64,000 nucleotides of DNA, taken from Lateolabrax maculatus. Its lineage: Eukaryota > Chordata > Actinopteri > Acropomatiformes > Lateolabracidae. A program made the position numbers and the translations under genes. Below, piece after piece: positions 9,156 through 21,313 of this stretch. The stretch's first letter is position 1. Each line of letters begins with the position of its first letter. The notes under the pieces are model-generated. The model saw nothing but the letters and a program-made list of their open reading frames with translations. It was not told the origin of the DNA and did not search any database. The stretch is from the NCBI GenBank assembly GCA_031216445.1, contig CM062211.1, positions 2,988,001 to 3,052,000 on the forward strand, written 5' to 3'.

Positions 9156-11460
9156 TGTTATCAGAGACAGTTCAGAAAGTACACTGTCCTTCTTGACAAC
9201 AAAACATTATTTTTAACTCAATTGTCAGAATTTTTTTTTTTTTTTACTGTCCAAATAAATAGTTTTTTGGGGAGAAAAATAATGTTTGTAAAGAAGAACA
9301 TAAAAGTTCAGGTTTTACATTTATGATATGAAAGCATTCATGTGGAACATGTATTTGATAGGCTGTGGGGGAAAAAGATCTGTTATTATCTTTTATCTAT
9401 CTTTTTGGCAAGAGCTTGCAAACCATATATTCCATTCCATCAATGAGCCTAATACGTTTACTTTATCATATAAAGTAAACGTATTAGGCTACAGCGGCTT
9501 ATTAGGGCCATTGTAGGGGAAAAAAAAAGGGGGGGGGGGGGGGGGGGTAATATTCTGCAAACAAATCCTGTATTTCCAAGATTAAAGTCCTTAATTAATG
9601 AGAAAAAAGCTTGTATATAGTTTGTTTTTTTTGTGAATGAAGCACATGGCTTCAGTCTGCAGGTTGGATCAACCTCATCACACCACAGATGCGCTGCTCT
9701 GTATTATGGATATATCGTGGATTTTCCTCACAGTAGATCACATTCACATTAAAGCTACTTTGCAATAATAGGTCCAGTTCACAGCGATGTTTCTTCACAG
9801 TCCAGATGCTTATGATATTATGGTGATTATGGGCTAAAATCATGAGGATTTGCTTATTGTTGAATCCGAATGCAAATGATACTTTCATAGGTCATCCACA
9901 GCAGGTGTAGGTACCAGGGTCCCTACGTGTAGAGAAAGAGGTCTACATCTAATAAAATGGAACACACAGCCTGATTATTTCATATGTGTAAGTTCACTAT
10001 GTATCTACAGTAGATCACGTTATAACCAGTTAGAGAGCAGGGACACACACTACATCCAGGGTGAAGGAAACCGACAGAGGCCACCGGACCGAGGGCTGGA
10101 AAACATCTGTTTTTCACACTTTTATAATAACTTTATAATATAAGAGTATTATCGTAAATTTGTGAGTATTTTTTCCAAAATGTGTCAATTTATAATCTCA
10201 GAGAATATCTGAGTTCCCTTTTTCTTTTTACAATGTCTCTTATCTTATATCTTATGTTTATTTTCTTGTTGACCAATGTTTTTGTATTTTCATGATCTAA
10301 TATTTACATATTATGTTTTGAAATATAATTATTATTAATTTAAATATTCTTTAAACTTATATTTATGTACGGTTACACATTTTCTACTAAAAGACTTCAC
10401 TAAAGGCCATCTGTGTTATTGATGCGATGTCTATAAGACGCAGATTAAATGGCTAAACTAAACCCTGGTGAAAATAAGTGAAAGTTTAAATTCTAAATTC
10501 ATATAATAGACGTTTATTGATCGTCTGATAAACGCCCCTTCAGTCGTTGGAAAAATGTTGAAACAACGTCCTGGCTGAGACGAGATAGGTCTTCAACGTC
10601 GATGCTCAGTGGAAACTACTTCACACGGCGGCAGGAACGATATGTGCGTGTCCAAAGTGGTGTGGCCGCTGAGCGCAATTTACGCACTTGGCACAGCAGC
10701 TTTAACTTCATTAATTATTGAAATGTGGCATGAGGACCTAACGATGAACCGCCAGCGTTTCCTACATCAGACAGAAGCTGTTCCACACAGATTCAAGTTC
10801 AACAGTGAAATCATGAAGTTTGTTCCAAGATGAGTCCTAAAGCTTCATCACAGCTGTTGGGACATTTTTATTTTCAGCAAAAGTTCAAAGTCCATTTCCT
10901 CTTAAAAGTCCAAATATTTTGGTCTCCCCAGTTGTCTTGTACAGTTCATATTCTTTTCAGTTTTGCTGCTTAAATGCAAAGTCTCACAGTATTTGTAATA
11001 TAATGTGCGGATGGAAGCCTATCCATATATACTATATAACACAAGCTCTGTAAGCGTTAAAGTAAATAACAAAACATGGCAACATATGGTGATAATGAAA
11101 ATACATTTGATTCTGCTCCAAGTTACTGTAGTTGTTTCCTCAATGCACAGGTGTGTCTGTTTCTGCGTATGGGCAGAAATGCACATCTAAATAAAAATAA
11201 ATAATATCGTCTGCAGTATATTTAGGTTGATTGCGTGCCTGCGTGCATTCGTGTGTGTTTAAATATACCGTATATGGATCTAGAACGCTTTGCCGTTCCA
11301 CAGGTTGAAAGGTGACGTCCTGCTCCTTTGTGACCACTTGTGTTCTACAGTCACAAAACTAACTCAGCTGAGGCACAGTGAACAGATCTACAAAGACCTT
11401 CACCAAGAAGACTAGAGAAAACAATGATACTGAACGTACCGGAGTGCGTTTTACAAGCGG
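9156..11460 (+). repeat. Duplicated 5'-flank block, copy B
   Basis: Collinear with 23,690-26,050 (copy D), and its distal half is inverted relative to 1,081-2,443 (copy A). The block includes a G homopolymer at about 9,530-9,547, a perfect palindrome at 9,446-9,490, a TATA-rich stretch, the AGACGTTTAT inverted repeat at about 10,510, the short conserved frame at 10,609-10,833, and the sequence leading into the first exon of pseudogene copy B. Confidence 0.8.
9446..9490. repeat. Perfect palindrome, 21-bp arms, 3-nt loop
   Basis: The left arm 9,446-9,466 starts AGCCTAATACGTTTAC. The right arm 9,470-9,490 is its exact reverse complement, and the loop is CAT. Imperfect versions occur in the other copies at about 24,256-24,298 and 21,957-22,003. 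Confidence 0.9.
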
Positions 11461-11474
11461 AATCGTCGCTCCAC

Positions 11475-13461
11475 ATGGATAATGAGGTAAGAAAGTCACA
11501 TTTCCGACAGTTGATTGTTTGCTTAAAGGCAACATTTGACAACACTTGTATTTGGACAGTAAGCTCTTGAAATGCACAGATAACTCCCTGGAGTGAACTA
11601 ACAGAAAAACTAAAGAAGCCAATATACTAGTTAACCACTCAAGGTCGCTGACATGAGGGGGGGGCGCTGTGGCTGAAATCTGTGTGAACTGCAGCCTTCT
11701 TAACAGCACCCATAGCCAACCATAACTGTTGTCATTTTTTTTTTTTTTTTTGTTGATGTGTAAATTATTCTTGCTTCTTCCTGTCAGGTGTGGAGGAAAA
11801 TAAAATATCCATTAGTGTCTAGTGCAGATGAGAGTCGGCAATTAAATACCTGGACATGATGTTCAATTTCTTTATGAAGCTTTATTGCTTGCAAGCAAGA
11901 GCCATCACCAGCATTTCACAGATATGACTGAAGAGAGGCAGTCTCTCCTCAGTTCTTATACCGTAAGAATAACACACATACAACAATAACTCTAACATTC
12001 TATCAAAGCACACATGATCTCACCCAAGAAATACAGTTTTGACCTTTGATCTCGATACCCTCCCTCCTGTCTGTATAGACAAGTGAGGTATACCATCTGC
12101 ACCTACTCCCTAACATGTTTCACTATCTGGCAATTCGTTTCTCATGTGTAAGAACAAAGAACAGTCGTGTTCCTTGTGCACAAGTTATTCAGACACAAGA
12201 AGAGGGCCTCCCAGGTTTAACTCTTTTATGATGAGTTTTCTCGTCTGTAGTTTCACAACAACTTATAATGTATAATATCATGGTGGATAAATGTAACCTT
12301 ATTGGAAAACACATCATTATAACAAGAATTTCCCTTACACAGGTTTCATCAGATGAACTGGGAGAGCAGAGGTGTGGTGATCTGGAGGTGCCTCTGTTCA
12401 CATCAGACACTTTCCAAGAAGTGGTCACCCTATATCGCAATGATATGGAAAATGAGTAAGTCACAGTTAACAGTCATCAAGCAAACCTGCAGCAGAAATA
12501 ATGGGGGGAATATATATAGATATATATGTACTGTATATAGTGGTAAATGTTTGGTTTGCTTAACCATTCCTCATCTCTTCTTCCAGGCAGTCATGCTGCT
12601 GGCCGACCTCTGTCACGAGATTGTAGAGATGGCCTGCAGCATGGTCCTGGATGAAGTCACACCCCAGGTTTGCAGCTGGATCTTTGGCCACAATGTCAGG
12701 AACTCCAGCAACACTTCTGTCACAATGTAAGTCTATACTATCATCAATTATAAGGGTTGAGTTTGGTCCCTCAAGTTTTGAAAAAAGTTCAGAGGGTGAT
12801 TCCAGTGGGAAATGTTTGAACACCACTGCCCAAAGCAGATCAGCTGACTAAAGTATGGTTGTGTTTCTGTTGAAGGAACGGGACTGACACTCCACAGAGG
12901 GAGCGTAACTATCGCACAGTGACAGAGGATGATATCCAAGCCAGCTTTGGAAGTTCCCTTCACAGCTGTCTTGGAGAAGCGTTAGGAGTCGTAGCGGAGA
13001 CGTCTGACGATTCTGACAAACTGCTGCAGCTGGTTGCAGAAGCGGTGGCCAACAAAGTGAACCACAGACTGTCCCCTGATAAAGAAGACCTGGTCAGTGA
13101 TGCGTTTCAGGCCTCCAGTCCAGACGACGTGATCTCGGTCGAGGAGTTCAGCACAGAGGCTACCGAAGGCTCTCTGTCAGATGGGCAGAGTCCAGACCTG
13201 TCCATTTGTGTGAGCTCAGTGCCTCGTGCCAGTACCACAGAGGAGTTGCTGCAGGGAGAGAAGACCTTTCTTGCAGTGTTCCTTGCTAAGCTGCTGGACC
13301 ACATCACCCACTCCACCAAGACGTCAGTGTTGGAGTTAGACTTTGAAGGACTTCTGAAAAGTCTGAGGAGGACTGTGGGTGAAACAAGTTTCCCTCTCCC
13401 ACCGACTGTTGAGTACCTCCACCTGACCATCTTTCTGAAGCTTTGTCAGGAGTTTGGATGA
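11475..13461 (+). pseudogene. Copy B of the 489-aa unknown gene, disrupted
   Basis: The gene plan of the intact copy at 26,072 is retained: exon 1 11,475-11,486 (MDNE), exon 2 12,343-12,455, exon 3 12,587-12,726, exon 4 12,876-13,461. Exon 3 lacks 40 bp lying between two GCAGT direct repeats in the intact copy, which shifts the frame to a TAG within 15 codons. Exon 4 lacks the stretch corresponding to residues about 172-219 and one 36-residue repeat, and ends prematurely with TGA after CQEFG, losing the last 110 or so residues. Intron 1 holds a solo LTR. Skipping exon 3 would restore frame, so a shortened product is not excluded. The surviving exon 4 frame is 12,919-13,461. Confidence 0.82.
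11789..12339. mobile_element. Solo LTR with 4-bp target duplication
   Basis: The 551-bp insertion begins TGTGG and ends TTACA (TG...CA ends) and is flanked by CAGG on both sides (11,785-11,788 and 12,340-12,343). The empty site is visible in the intact paralogue (CTGTCAGGTTTCATC at about 26,407). The 4-bp duplication and TG/CA termini fit an LTR retroelement. No internal coding region is present, so it is a recombined solo LTR. Orientation and family are not resolved. Confidence 0.82.
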
Positions 13462-13769
13462 ATCCAAACTGACATTTTAATCTAGCTCTCTAGATTAGTT
13501 TAAACAAATACTGAATATTATGAAACTAAGATGTATTGCAAGACTGGTGTATTAGACTGCATTGGTTTGTTCCTAATGAACTGGGGACTGAGTGTATACT
13601 GCATGGGCCAACCAAGTGTATAGTAGTAGTATATAAAACATGTAGGTTGAGAAACTTAGCACTTTGCTGCATTGACTTATTTTGTTTTCTTTACTTGTTA
13701 TCCTCATCGTCATTGTCACAATCCTCCTCCACACAATGACCATCATCATCATCATCATCATCAAAGTGA
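13462..13769 (+). other. Non-coding stretch with (CAT)n tract
   Basis: Sequence after the truncated exon 4 is not homologous to the intact paralogue. It contains an (ATC/CAT)n microsatellite at about 13,740-13,764 and no recognisable gene. Confidence 0.5.
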
Positions 13770-14463
13770 CCGTCTATTTTCAGCAGTGGCCAAACCAGAC
13801 GGAAGAAGTCCAAGCATGAAACAACCCTGGAAGCCTTCTCGAAAGCTGTTTGCAACAACAAGGATGACGAGGTGCTTCTGCAGATGCAACGAGCATCAGC
13901 ATGCCCACAAGGAGAAACTGTTTGGGATGATGATGCATACAATGCCATTTAAGTAGTTGAAGATGTTTGAAGATACAGATAGACACTGACACAATATCTG
14001 TTTATATAATCCCTGCAAGATATATGATATTGCACTTTACCATTTCTGTAGGAGCAATGGCAAGGCTGGTCGAGGATGGAGAGGCTGTAGTATTACAGAT
14101 TCCAATTTCTCGAGTGTCCTAAATGGGAAAAGTTAAAAACAATTAGTGTTGGGGTCAATAATTAAATGTATCTACATTTAATGAAAAGTACAAACGGATG
14201 AGCAGGCTATCTGTAGAACATTACAAGATTATGCCTTCTATTGCTCCTTCACATCGAGGGAACCCTAATCTCCCCTCGAAGCCATCCACGATCTTCCGCA
14301 ATCTGTCCCCTCCTGGCAAACTAATAAATTGGTGCTGAAGTGTGCGTATAGCATGAGAAACCTCCCAAACATAATAGGACACTGTCGATTTGCCAATATC
14401 AAACTCAGACAATGTTTGTAGTCTGTATCTGATGTGAGATAAAATATTGCCACCGCAGTCCAC
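13770..14463. mobile_element. PIF/Harbinger transposon remnant
   Basis: The minus-strand frame 14,221-14,463 reads as part of a HARBI1/ALP1-like nuclease: IGKSTVSYYVWEVSHAI, then a ...FISLPGG...IVDGFEGRLGFPRCEGAIEG pattern. It corresponds to the helix-turn-helix and the region around the first catalytic Asp, where the usual GAIDGTH is GAIEGII, so the site is damaged. On the plus strand, 13,780-13,953 holds another coding relic (KHETTLEAFSKAVCNNKDDEV...) that may be the element's second, DNA-binding protein. That role is inference. No complete ends were identified. Confidence 0.65.
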
Positions 14464-15441
14464 TTCTCAAATCTGCTGTTTTAAAGTTAAGAACAACGAC
14501 CAGCCCTATTACAGACCAATATCGTGAAATACTTCTGTTGTGAGCTCACTAGTAAATGTTAATTTTGTTTTATTTGCCTTTTCTGTAGACATGGAAAACA
14601 ATAACGTTACAGCACGGCAGAACCAATTCATATTTAAATATGTTATGCTGTATATGCAAACTTAATGAACTGTACATTAGTAATGTTTTGGATGATCTTT
14701 TTATGCTTGGTCCGGAATTGCTGCCACTTCAGTTTTACACTGCTGGTACTGCAGCTAATACAACACCGTTTAAAAAATGTATTTATCAATTGGTATTTAT
14801 CACTGATATCAATCAATAAAATAAATTTCACTTCGATTTGGTTAAAACCTTAAGTGATTTCCACGTATCCTTCATTATGGATCTAAATGCAGTTCTTAAA
14901 TATATGAAGTATAACGTTTAAGAGCTCTACAGTGGGTAGCTGTCACCTTAGAAATAAACTGGAGGCACTGAGAGTGCATTGAGTGCTAAATTAAAAATAT
15001 TAACTTAACATAACTCTCTTGCCTTGTTTTGATTTTATAATGTGTTTATACTCTTCATAGCTTTCCATTATAATGATCTGTTCCTCCTGACTGAAGTAGG
15101 AAAAAAGTCAAATGGCACTTCAAACGCCCCTTTTATAGGAACGCACACAGAGCCTGAAGACTAAAGCTTGAGTTAACAAATTAAGTTGATAATCATTGTG
15201 GTGATACCCGTTATCTCTGACTGGGGCTTTAGTGTTTGTCGAGCCAACAAATGCAGAGAAAGCCTGGCTATGTCAACTTCCTTCGTAGTAAACCCCTCTG
15301 TACTCTTTCACACTAATAAGGTTATTAAGTACACTCAACAGATTTAGTTTGTCTTACAACGTTATATATAAATGCAAGGGTGTCTATATATATATATATT
15401 TTTTAAAAACATTTCCCGCAGTTCTATATTTGAATTCAGAA

Positions 15442-15652
15442 TTAAAGGAATAGTCTTTGATTTTTCAAAGATAGTGGCTGCCCCTCCACTTTGTTTTGTT
15501 TTGGTCAGCTGCACACTGTTTACTGTCTTTAAACACACCTGTCAATTAGAATAATGCCTTTTTTCAGGAGCAGCCAAGCATGTTTATGAATGTGTTGTGA
15601 TAAGAAGGACAACTAATGCTGTACTTGAACAAATGACAGATTATCCCTTTAA
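15442..15652. mobile_element. TTAA-type MITE, 211 bp
   Basis: Ends TTAAAGGAATAGTCTTTGA and, reversed, TTAAAGGGATAATCTGTCA, with TTAA at both termini. It is related in its terminal motif to the elements at 49,693 and 61,609. Confidence 0.7.
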
Positions 15653-18279
15653 CAAAAAAATGTGCTATGGCTGTCTCCAAAGCATGTCCCTGTCATTCAG
15701 CATGCCTCTCCCTGTCTCTCTGTGCTGCCTGAATTGTGACCAGATATCCTTATTTAACTTGAAGTATGACTGACCTTGATGATCATTTTAATTAAATATT
15801 CTACTAATTGTATTTGCTTTAATGTTATCATGCAGTTTAACTAAGTACAAAGTGCACCTGAAACGTTAGCCACTGACTTATCTACTAAGCTAACGTTACC
15901 CATTTAGGCATCTAGTTAACTACGGTTTGAAAACTCGTACGTCCGGCTGCCGGTCCTCCTTTCTCCTCTTTAGGTTACGTTACTTCCTCCATTTTTTTCA
16001 CCTCCACTGACTGAACAAAGACACCGGTCACATTACCATCACAGCACACAACGATTAGAACACCAGGGGATTTGATACTGAGTTTCCTTAGCGTACATCC
16101 ACAGCAACATGCTAAATCAGACAACTGTTGTTGTTGTGTGTGCTGGCTCACTAGCTACGGTTAAATTCATTGATTTAAGCTCGTAACCTCATTTGCTTTT
16201 GGCTGACAAGTCACACAGTGACGGTCGACCTGCGTCTCTGATTATACCAGCTCATCTGACCTGTGTCGTGCGTCTAGTCAGCTGGTTGGCTGACTTTCAG
16301 TACCAAGCCCCCAGGAAGTGCGCCAATTTGCGGCACGCTTATATGACAGGTCTACCGGCTTCCTGCTGGTTGTCTGCGGCTGTAATAAAGGATATATTGG
16401 CTGTAACCCATCACTTTTATTTACTTGTATTACATCTGTGGGCTGTATGTTGTAAAGCCTGTACCGTGGATGTATTAAAGCCTGTTCCCAAACAACCGGC
16501 TGTCGGCTGTTAGCTAGCAGCACTAATCTCAACGACGTGAACGGAATATATCGTAGTATTAGTTGTAGGCACAACCTTACAATACATAAGGTCTGACACA
16601 ACACTTTGATAGTGTTTAGTTTCCCGATCCTGATAATGAAATGTAACCACTGGGTTAATGTGTCACATTCATACATCCATGGTTCCAGCCCTGCTGTGAG
16701 TTGTAGGTCTAATTGTTATCTTGTCATGGTTATTTATTTTATATAACATAGTTATCACCTGTTTGAGTTGAGTTGCTTCAGTAACATAATGATTATATCT
16801 ACTGAATTTATTTTAACAAGCAGTTAAACAACAACGATGATTAACAATGAAAACACAACCGTGATTAATGAACATTTTTAGACGTCCGACGTAATGTACA
16901 TAACAATTGATTACGGAATTGACATTTTAATAAACGCTGTGCCGCTGCCTCCAAACACTGCTGTGGCTACTACGACCACGCAGTCTGCCGGTCATGTGAG
17001 CGAGCCCGAGACCAGGCGGTTAGGAGGCAGGGTTAAAGGAAACGCTAGTGCGCATGCTCTATGGTCCAACAGAGCGGGAAAATCTGAAACTTCCGCATAC
17101 TGAATTCCTGGATGTTTGCTTCATGCGCCACTGAGCAACTTCCATAGGAATGAACGCCACCCTGCGTCCAACGTTGTATCCAGTTCTCTTTATATATCCA
17201 TGGGCCAAACCAGAGCCAGTTCAGTCCAGTGCTGACAGAGCATTCAGGTCATATGGGATCTTGTGGTGAGGGGGGGTGTTACGTGTTCTGACTTCTTTAA
17301 GAAAGAAGCTGTTTTTGAATCAAGTGGTATTGGTCTGTCTTGCTTCTATAACATGTCTTCATTAACTCCAATACAGTGATGTACTACTGTGACGACCCCT
17401 GTTGTTGTTTAGCAGTGTCTGTGATTTACCATGTTAATTAATTTATTCATAATTTCTTTATTATTATACGGGAAAAGATTCAAAGTAACAACAGATGTTA
17501 AAATGTGTTATATTTACAGCAGTAAACCAGTTTTTGTGTTGTGTGGTGGATTCAATTAAAAACATATTGATGTCAGATGCAATGTTGAGTTTACCTATGC
17601 TGCTCAACCTAATTTTTAAATGTTTATTAAAGTCCTTGAACTAAAAGTAATATGCAAGGTCTACAAACAAACACCGTACCTCTCACTTCACTCATGCATT
17701 TGTTGAATGCCATCACCTGGGGAGTGAGACTGACATTTCTGAATGGGGCCTGGAGGTGGACAGGCAGTGGATATGCAGGATCTCCATCTGATGTATGCAG
17801 TCAACATATTTTTGCAAAGCAACTGGGTTTAAGACATTGTTGTTCCACGCTGTAATTTTGCGATGCCACACAAAGGTTCCCCCTCAGTGATCATCCATGG
17901 CCGCCATCGTGAATTTTGTTTCTGTTAAAGGCCCTTCCGGTGAAAAAGAAACTTTTCAAACCAATAAATGGTGTGAGTGCAACCATCATGTTCTACAGTT
18001 ATATTAGCTAAGTAAGCATAAAACATGTTGGCTTATAGTTTGGATACCCAGCCAAATAAACAGTTTCAAGTTTTAAGTAAAGTGTTAGAAAGTGAACTTT
18101 AAGAAAATCCCTTTAAGAGAAAACACCTTAGTCGATCAGGCTGCCTGTTGTTGGTGAATTACACTTGCCCAAATAAAGGGTTTTTCTTTTGTTTAGTTTT
18201 TATTTTTTTGACAAAGCTGCAAAGTTTAAAATAAAATTGTATTCATCTTTTAATGTCAATAAAATAGTTTTTTTCTCAT

Positions 18280-18960
18280 AACTGAAGTGCAATTTGTCAT
18301 GGAACAGAATAGCACACTTGAAATGTACTAAATGGTAGCAGAAAGTAGTTTAAAGTGCATTTGTAGTAAAGTTGTGAGTATACTTCTGTGACACTTACAG
18401 TATAACAGTATTGTACTTAAAATACACCTGTATTCTTTAGTATAAGCAGTGATAAAATACACTTCTACTTTACATTATAGTGTAACATTATACGTAAAGT
18501 ACATGCCTCTATGATGCTTAAATTGTGTTGGAACTTCACTATAAATATTTTTTTTTATTAACACAATAGCACCTAGGTAAAAAAAATACATTTAAGTGTA
18601 CTGAATTTAAGTATACTTAGTAAACTTCCATGTGCACTCATGATTAATGTGCTAAAAGTGTGCTATTTTTAATGTACCAACAATATATTTGATATGCTAA
18701 TAATATATCATTAGTGCTACTAAAGATATACTGGAATACAATTAAGTGTACCTGACTGTCCTATTTGAGACACCATTAAGATGCACTTGAGTACATCTTT
18801 TTTTACTAATGCTGTACAATATACTTTGTTTCAACTTGAAATATATTTTAATTATATATCAAAGGCACTAGAAGTCGTTCTAAATTCAAATAAATTATAT
18901 ATTTATTTATATTTACACATTTTTATTGAATTATGAATACATTTCTTATATATTATAAGT
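18280..18960. repeat. AT-rich interspersed repeat with AAGTATACTT-like motifs
   Basis: Dense recurrence of AAGTGTACT, AAGTATACTT, TAAAGTACA and similar words on both strands, typical of a fish non-autonomous DNA transposon with many internal short inverted repeats. Boundaries are approximate. Confidence 0.4.
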
Positions 18961-19904
18961 GTATTCAAAGTTATGTTAAAATTGGATTCAAATGTTCTAC
19001 TTTATTCGTTAAAAATGTAAACAAAGTATATTTTTAAAAAGTACTACATTGGATGCCAGGTGTGTAATATTATCACAGTGTACGATAGCGTAGAATAATA
19101 TATATGATAGATGGTAGAAGAGTGACACTGTATGTATGAGGGGAATGTACCTCCACCACCAGTTTGGGTCAGGGCCTGCTTGAAGTGGTCAGACATGTAG
19201 ATTGTCACGTCTCTCTTGGATGTCCTTAAAAAATGTGTTGATACTACTGCTGATCCAATAACTGAGATACCTACCCTGAGAGACTTTCTTTAGTACCTTA
19301 TTTTGAACAATATACATGTTTTTATGTAAAACCCTTTTTTATTAAACCTGTAGACAAAGTTCTAAACAGTTAAATGTCTAAAAACATGCAGCTGTAGAAG
19401 AACTTTGAAATAATTGAAACACAGCCTTAAAGTGGATACATTCTTATTTCAATCAGGAACTAATTAATCAAAAAGTACATAAACAAGATAAAAACAATCT
19501 GACCATACATTTAATACCAACTCTGGTCCTTTACCCGGCAGCATTTATACTTCTATGATGTTGAGCAGATTGTGAAATTGGCATTTTAAAATCTTTTCTG
19601 GTCATGTTTAAAACATGGCTCTAGGAACCAGTGATATGAATGTGTGTGTGTGTTTGCATATATATATATACATATATACACACACACACACACACACAAG
19701 TCCATGTTCTGTGTGTTACAATGTGATTAAAGAGTGTGTAGAAACAGTGATGGTTATTTGTGGCCATTCAGTGGCAGAATTAGATTTGCTGGAGACCAGC
19801 TAACTCTTTTACCTTCAACTTAACAAACCTTTCTGGATAATAAATGATGACAACAGAGATGCACTGCCATTAATCAGGTTAATTAAATGTTTTATTGAAG
19901 TACA

Positions 19905-20106
19905 GATTAAATGCAGATGTGGAGACAATTTAGATTTTCCAATTGAGCTGCATGTCTTTGGAATGTGGGAGGAAACCGGAGGGACCCGGGGAAAACCCAC
20001 GTCAACACGAGGAGAACATGCAAACTCCACACAGAAAGGGCTGAGAGGGCACAGCCAATCTTCAAGCTTCTTCCTGTGAGGACACACTGAGCCACCGTGC
20101 TGCCCT
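19905..20106 (-). repeat. SINE-like teleost repeat
   Basis: The minus strand starts GGGCAGCACGGTGGCTCAGTG and contains TTTGCATGTTCTCC, TTTCCTCCCACATTCCAAAG and ACATGCAGCTCAATTGG. This is a very common fish interspersed repeat. Its twin lies at 28,449-28,650 in the other arm. Confidence 0.75.
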
Positions 20107-20387
20107 GACTCTTAAAAAGGATGTGTTTGTTTCACCACATCAACACAGTGGTCATTTGAAGATGTACCAGAGCCATTTGACAAAGTAGAAGTGAATCACG
20201 TCAAACAATCAGTGAACTGAACTTTATCAAACTCCAAACTTACACATTCTTTTTAAGAGTCTGCTTTCATCTTGAAAAACAACCCATCTCATTATTGAGA
20301 GAAGACCAGGGATTGTTCTTCAAGATGAATGCAAAGAAATAAAAAATATAAATAAAAAATGTACAATAAAATACTTAGGTGAGCTAC

Positions 20388-21313
20388 TTATCCTGTTATC
20401 CACTGCTGCTGCAGGAGGTGCAGGGCTTCCTCACCATCCGGGCCACGGCAGAGAACATCCTGATGAAGGCGGGGCGCTTCTCTTTCCTTCTTCTTGAGCA
20501 GGGGTGTTGATCCATTCTCCAGTTGGACCACTTCACTGCTGGACACCGATGTGTCGGCCTCACAAGCAGGAGCAACTTTAGTGCTTTTTGTTCCAAAAAA
20601 CCTCCTCACTTTTGTGACAAAGCTGGGGGGGTTTCTTGTAGCCTTCTGCAGCTCCGCTTTGAGTTCCCTGGCAACCACCTCCTGGAACACCACATCTTCA
20701 GACATGATGGCCTGCAGCAGCTTTGTGGATCCAAACTCCTGACAAAGCTTCTGAAAGATGGTCAGGTGGAGGTTCTCAACAGTCGGTGGGAGAGGGAAAC
20801 TTATCTCACCCACGGTCCTCCTCAGACACAGATCTAACAGAAATGGACAGTTCTGGACTCTGCCCCTCTGGCAGAGAGCCTTTGGTGGCCACAGTGCTGA
20901 ACTCATCCACCAAGGTCATGTCGTCTGGACTGGAGGCCTGAGACGCATCCCTGACTAGGTCTTCTTCATCAGGGGACTCAGAACTGTTCTTCCTGACCAG
21001 GCAGCTACTAAGTATTTTGGCAACGAAGTAAACCATATCCTTAGTCTCACACTCTGGTGTTTCCCTGGCAACAGATTCCTCCGACTGTTGAGAAGAGGTC
21101 GACTGTGTGATAACAGCCAGTCTGTGGTTCACCTTGTTGGTCACCGCTTCTGCAACCAGCTGCAGCAGTTTGTCAGAAGCGTCAGACGTCTCCGCTACGA
21201 CTCCTAACGCTTCTCCAAGACAGCGGTGAAGTGAATTTCCAAGACTGGCTTGAATATCATCCTCTGTCACTGTGCGATAGTTACGCTCCCTCTGTGGAGT
21301 GTCAGTCCCGTTC
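20388..21313 (-). pseudogene. Copy C of the 489-aa unknown gene, last exon only
   Basis: Homologous to exon 4 (26,994-28,158) of the intact copy. The acceptor side is preserved at 21,313, but exons 1-3 are gone. An internal deletion joins ...GQSPELSISV to ...LRRTVGE out of frame (frames 20,806-21,270 and 20,388-20,906). A 4-nt insertion in the lysine-rich tail (LLKKKE) shifts the C-terminus. One codon is also missing at MS(H)EDVVF. It has only one of the two 36-residue repeats. Confidence 0.82.

Larger units (their letters stand above)
14464..19690. other. Gene-poor intergenic region with repeats
   Basis: No protein gene is supported. There is a TTAA-flanked MITE at 15,442-15,652. A somewhat CpG-richer segment with TTACGTTAC, an NRF1-like TGCGCATGC at about 17,050 and short repeats lies at about 15,880-17,100. 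AT-rich DNA with many GTA(C/T)A(T/C)TT repeats lies at 18,280-18,960, and a (TA)n(CA)n tract at about 19,658-19,699. Confidence 0.5.

Noticed and set aside
16193..16676. 106- and 132-codon frames on opposite strands
   Set aside because: No family resemblance, no splice or repeat support, and the two frames shadow each other.
19815..20087. 90-codon frame (MCPHRKKLEDWL...), also at 28,467-28,739
   Set aside because: Lies in a common SINE-like fish repeat; the conserved frame reflects the repeat, not a gene.
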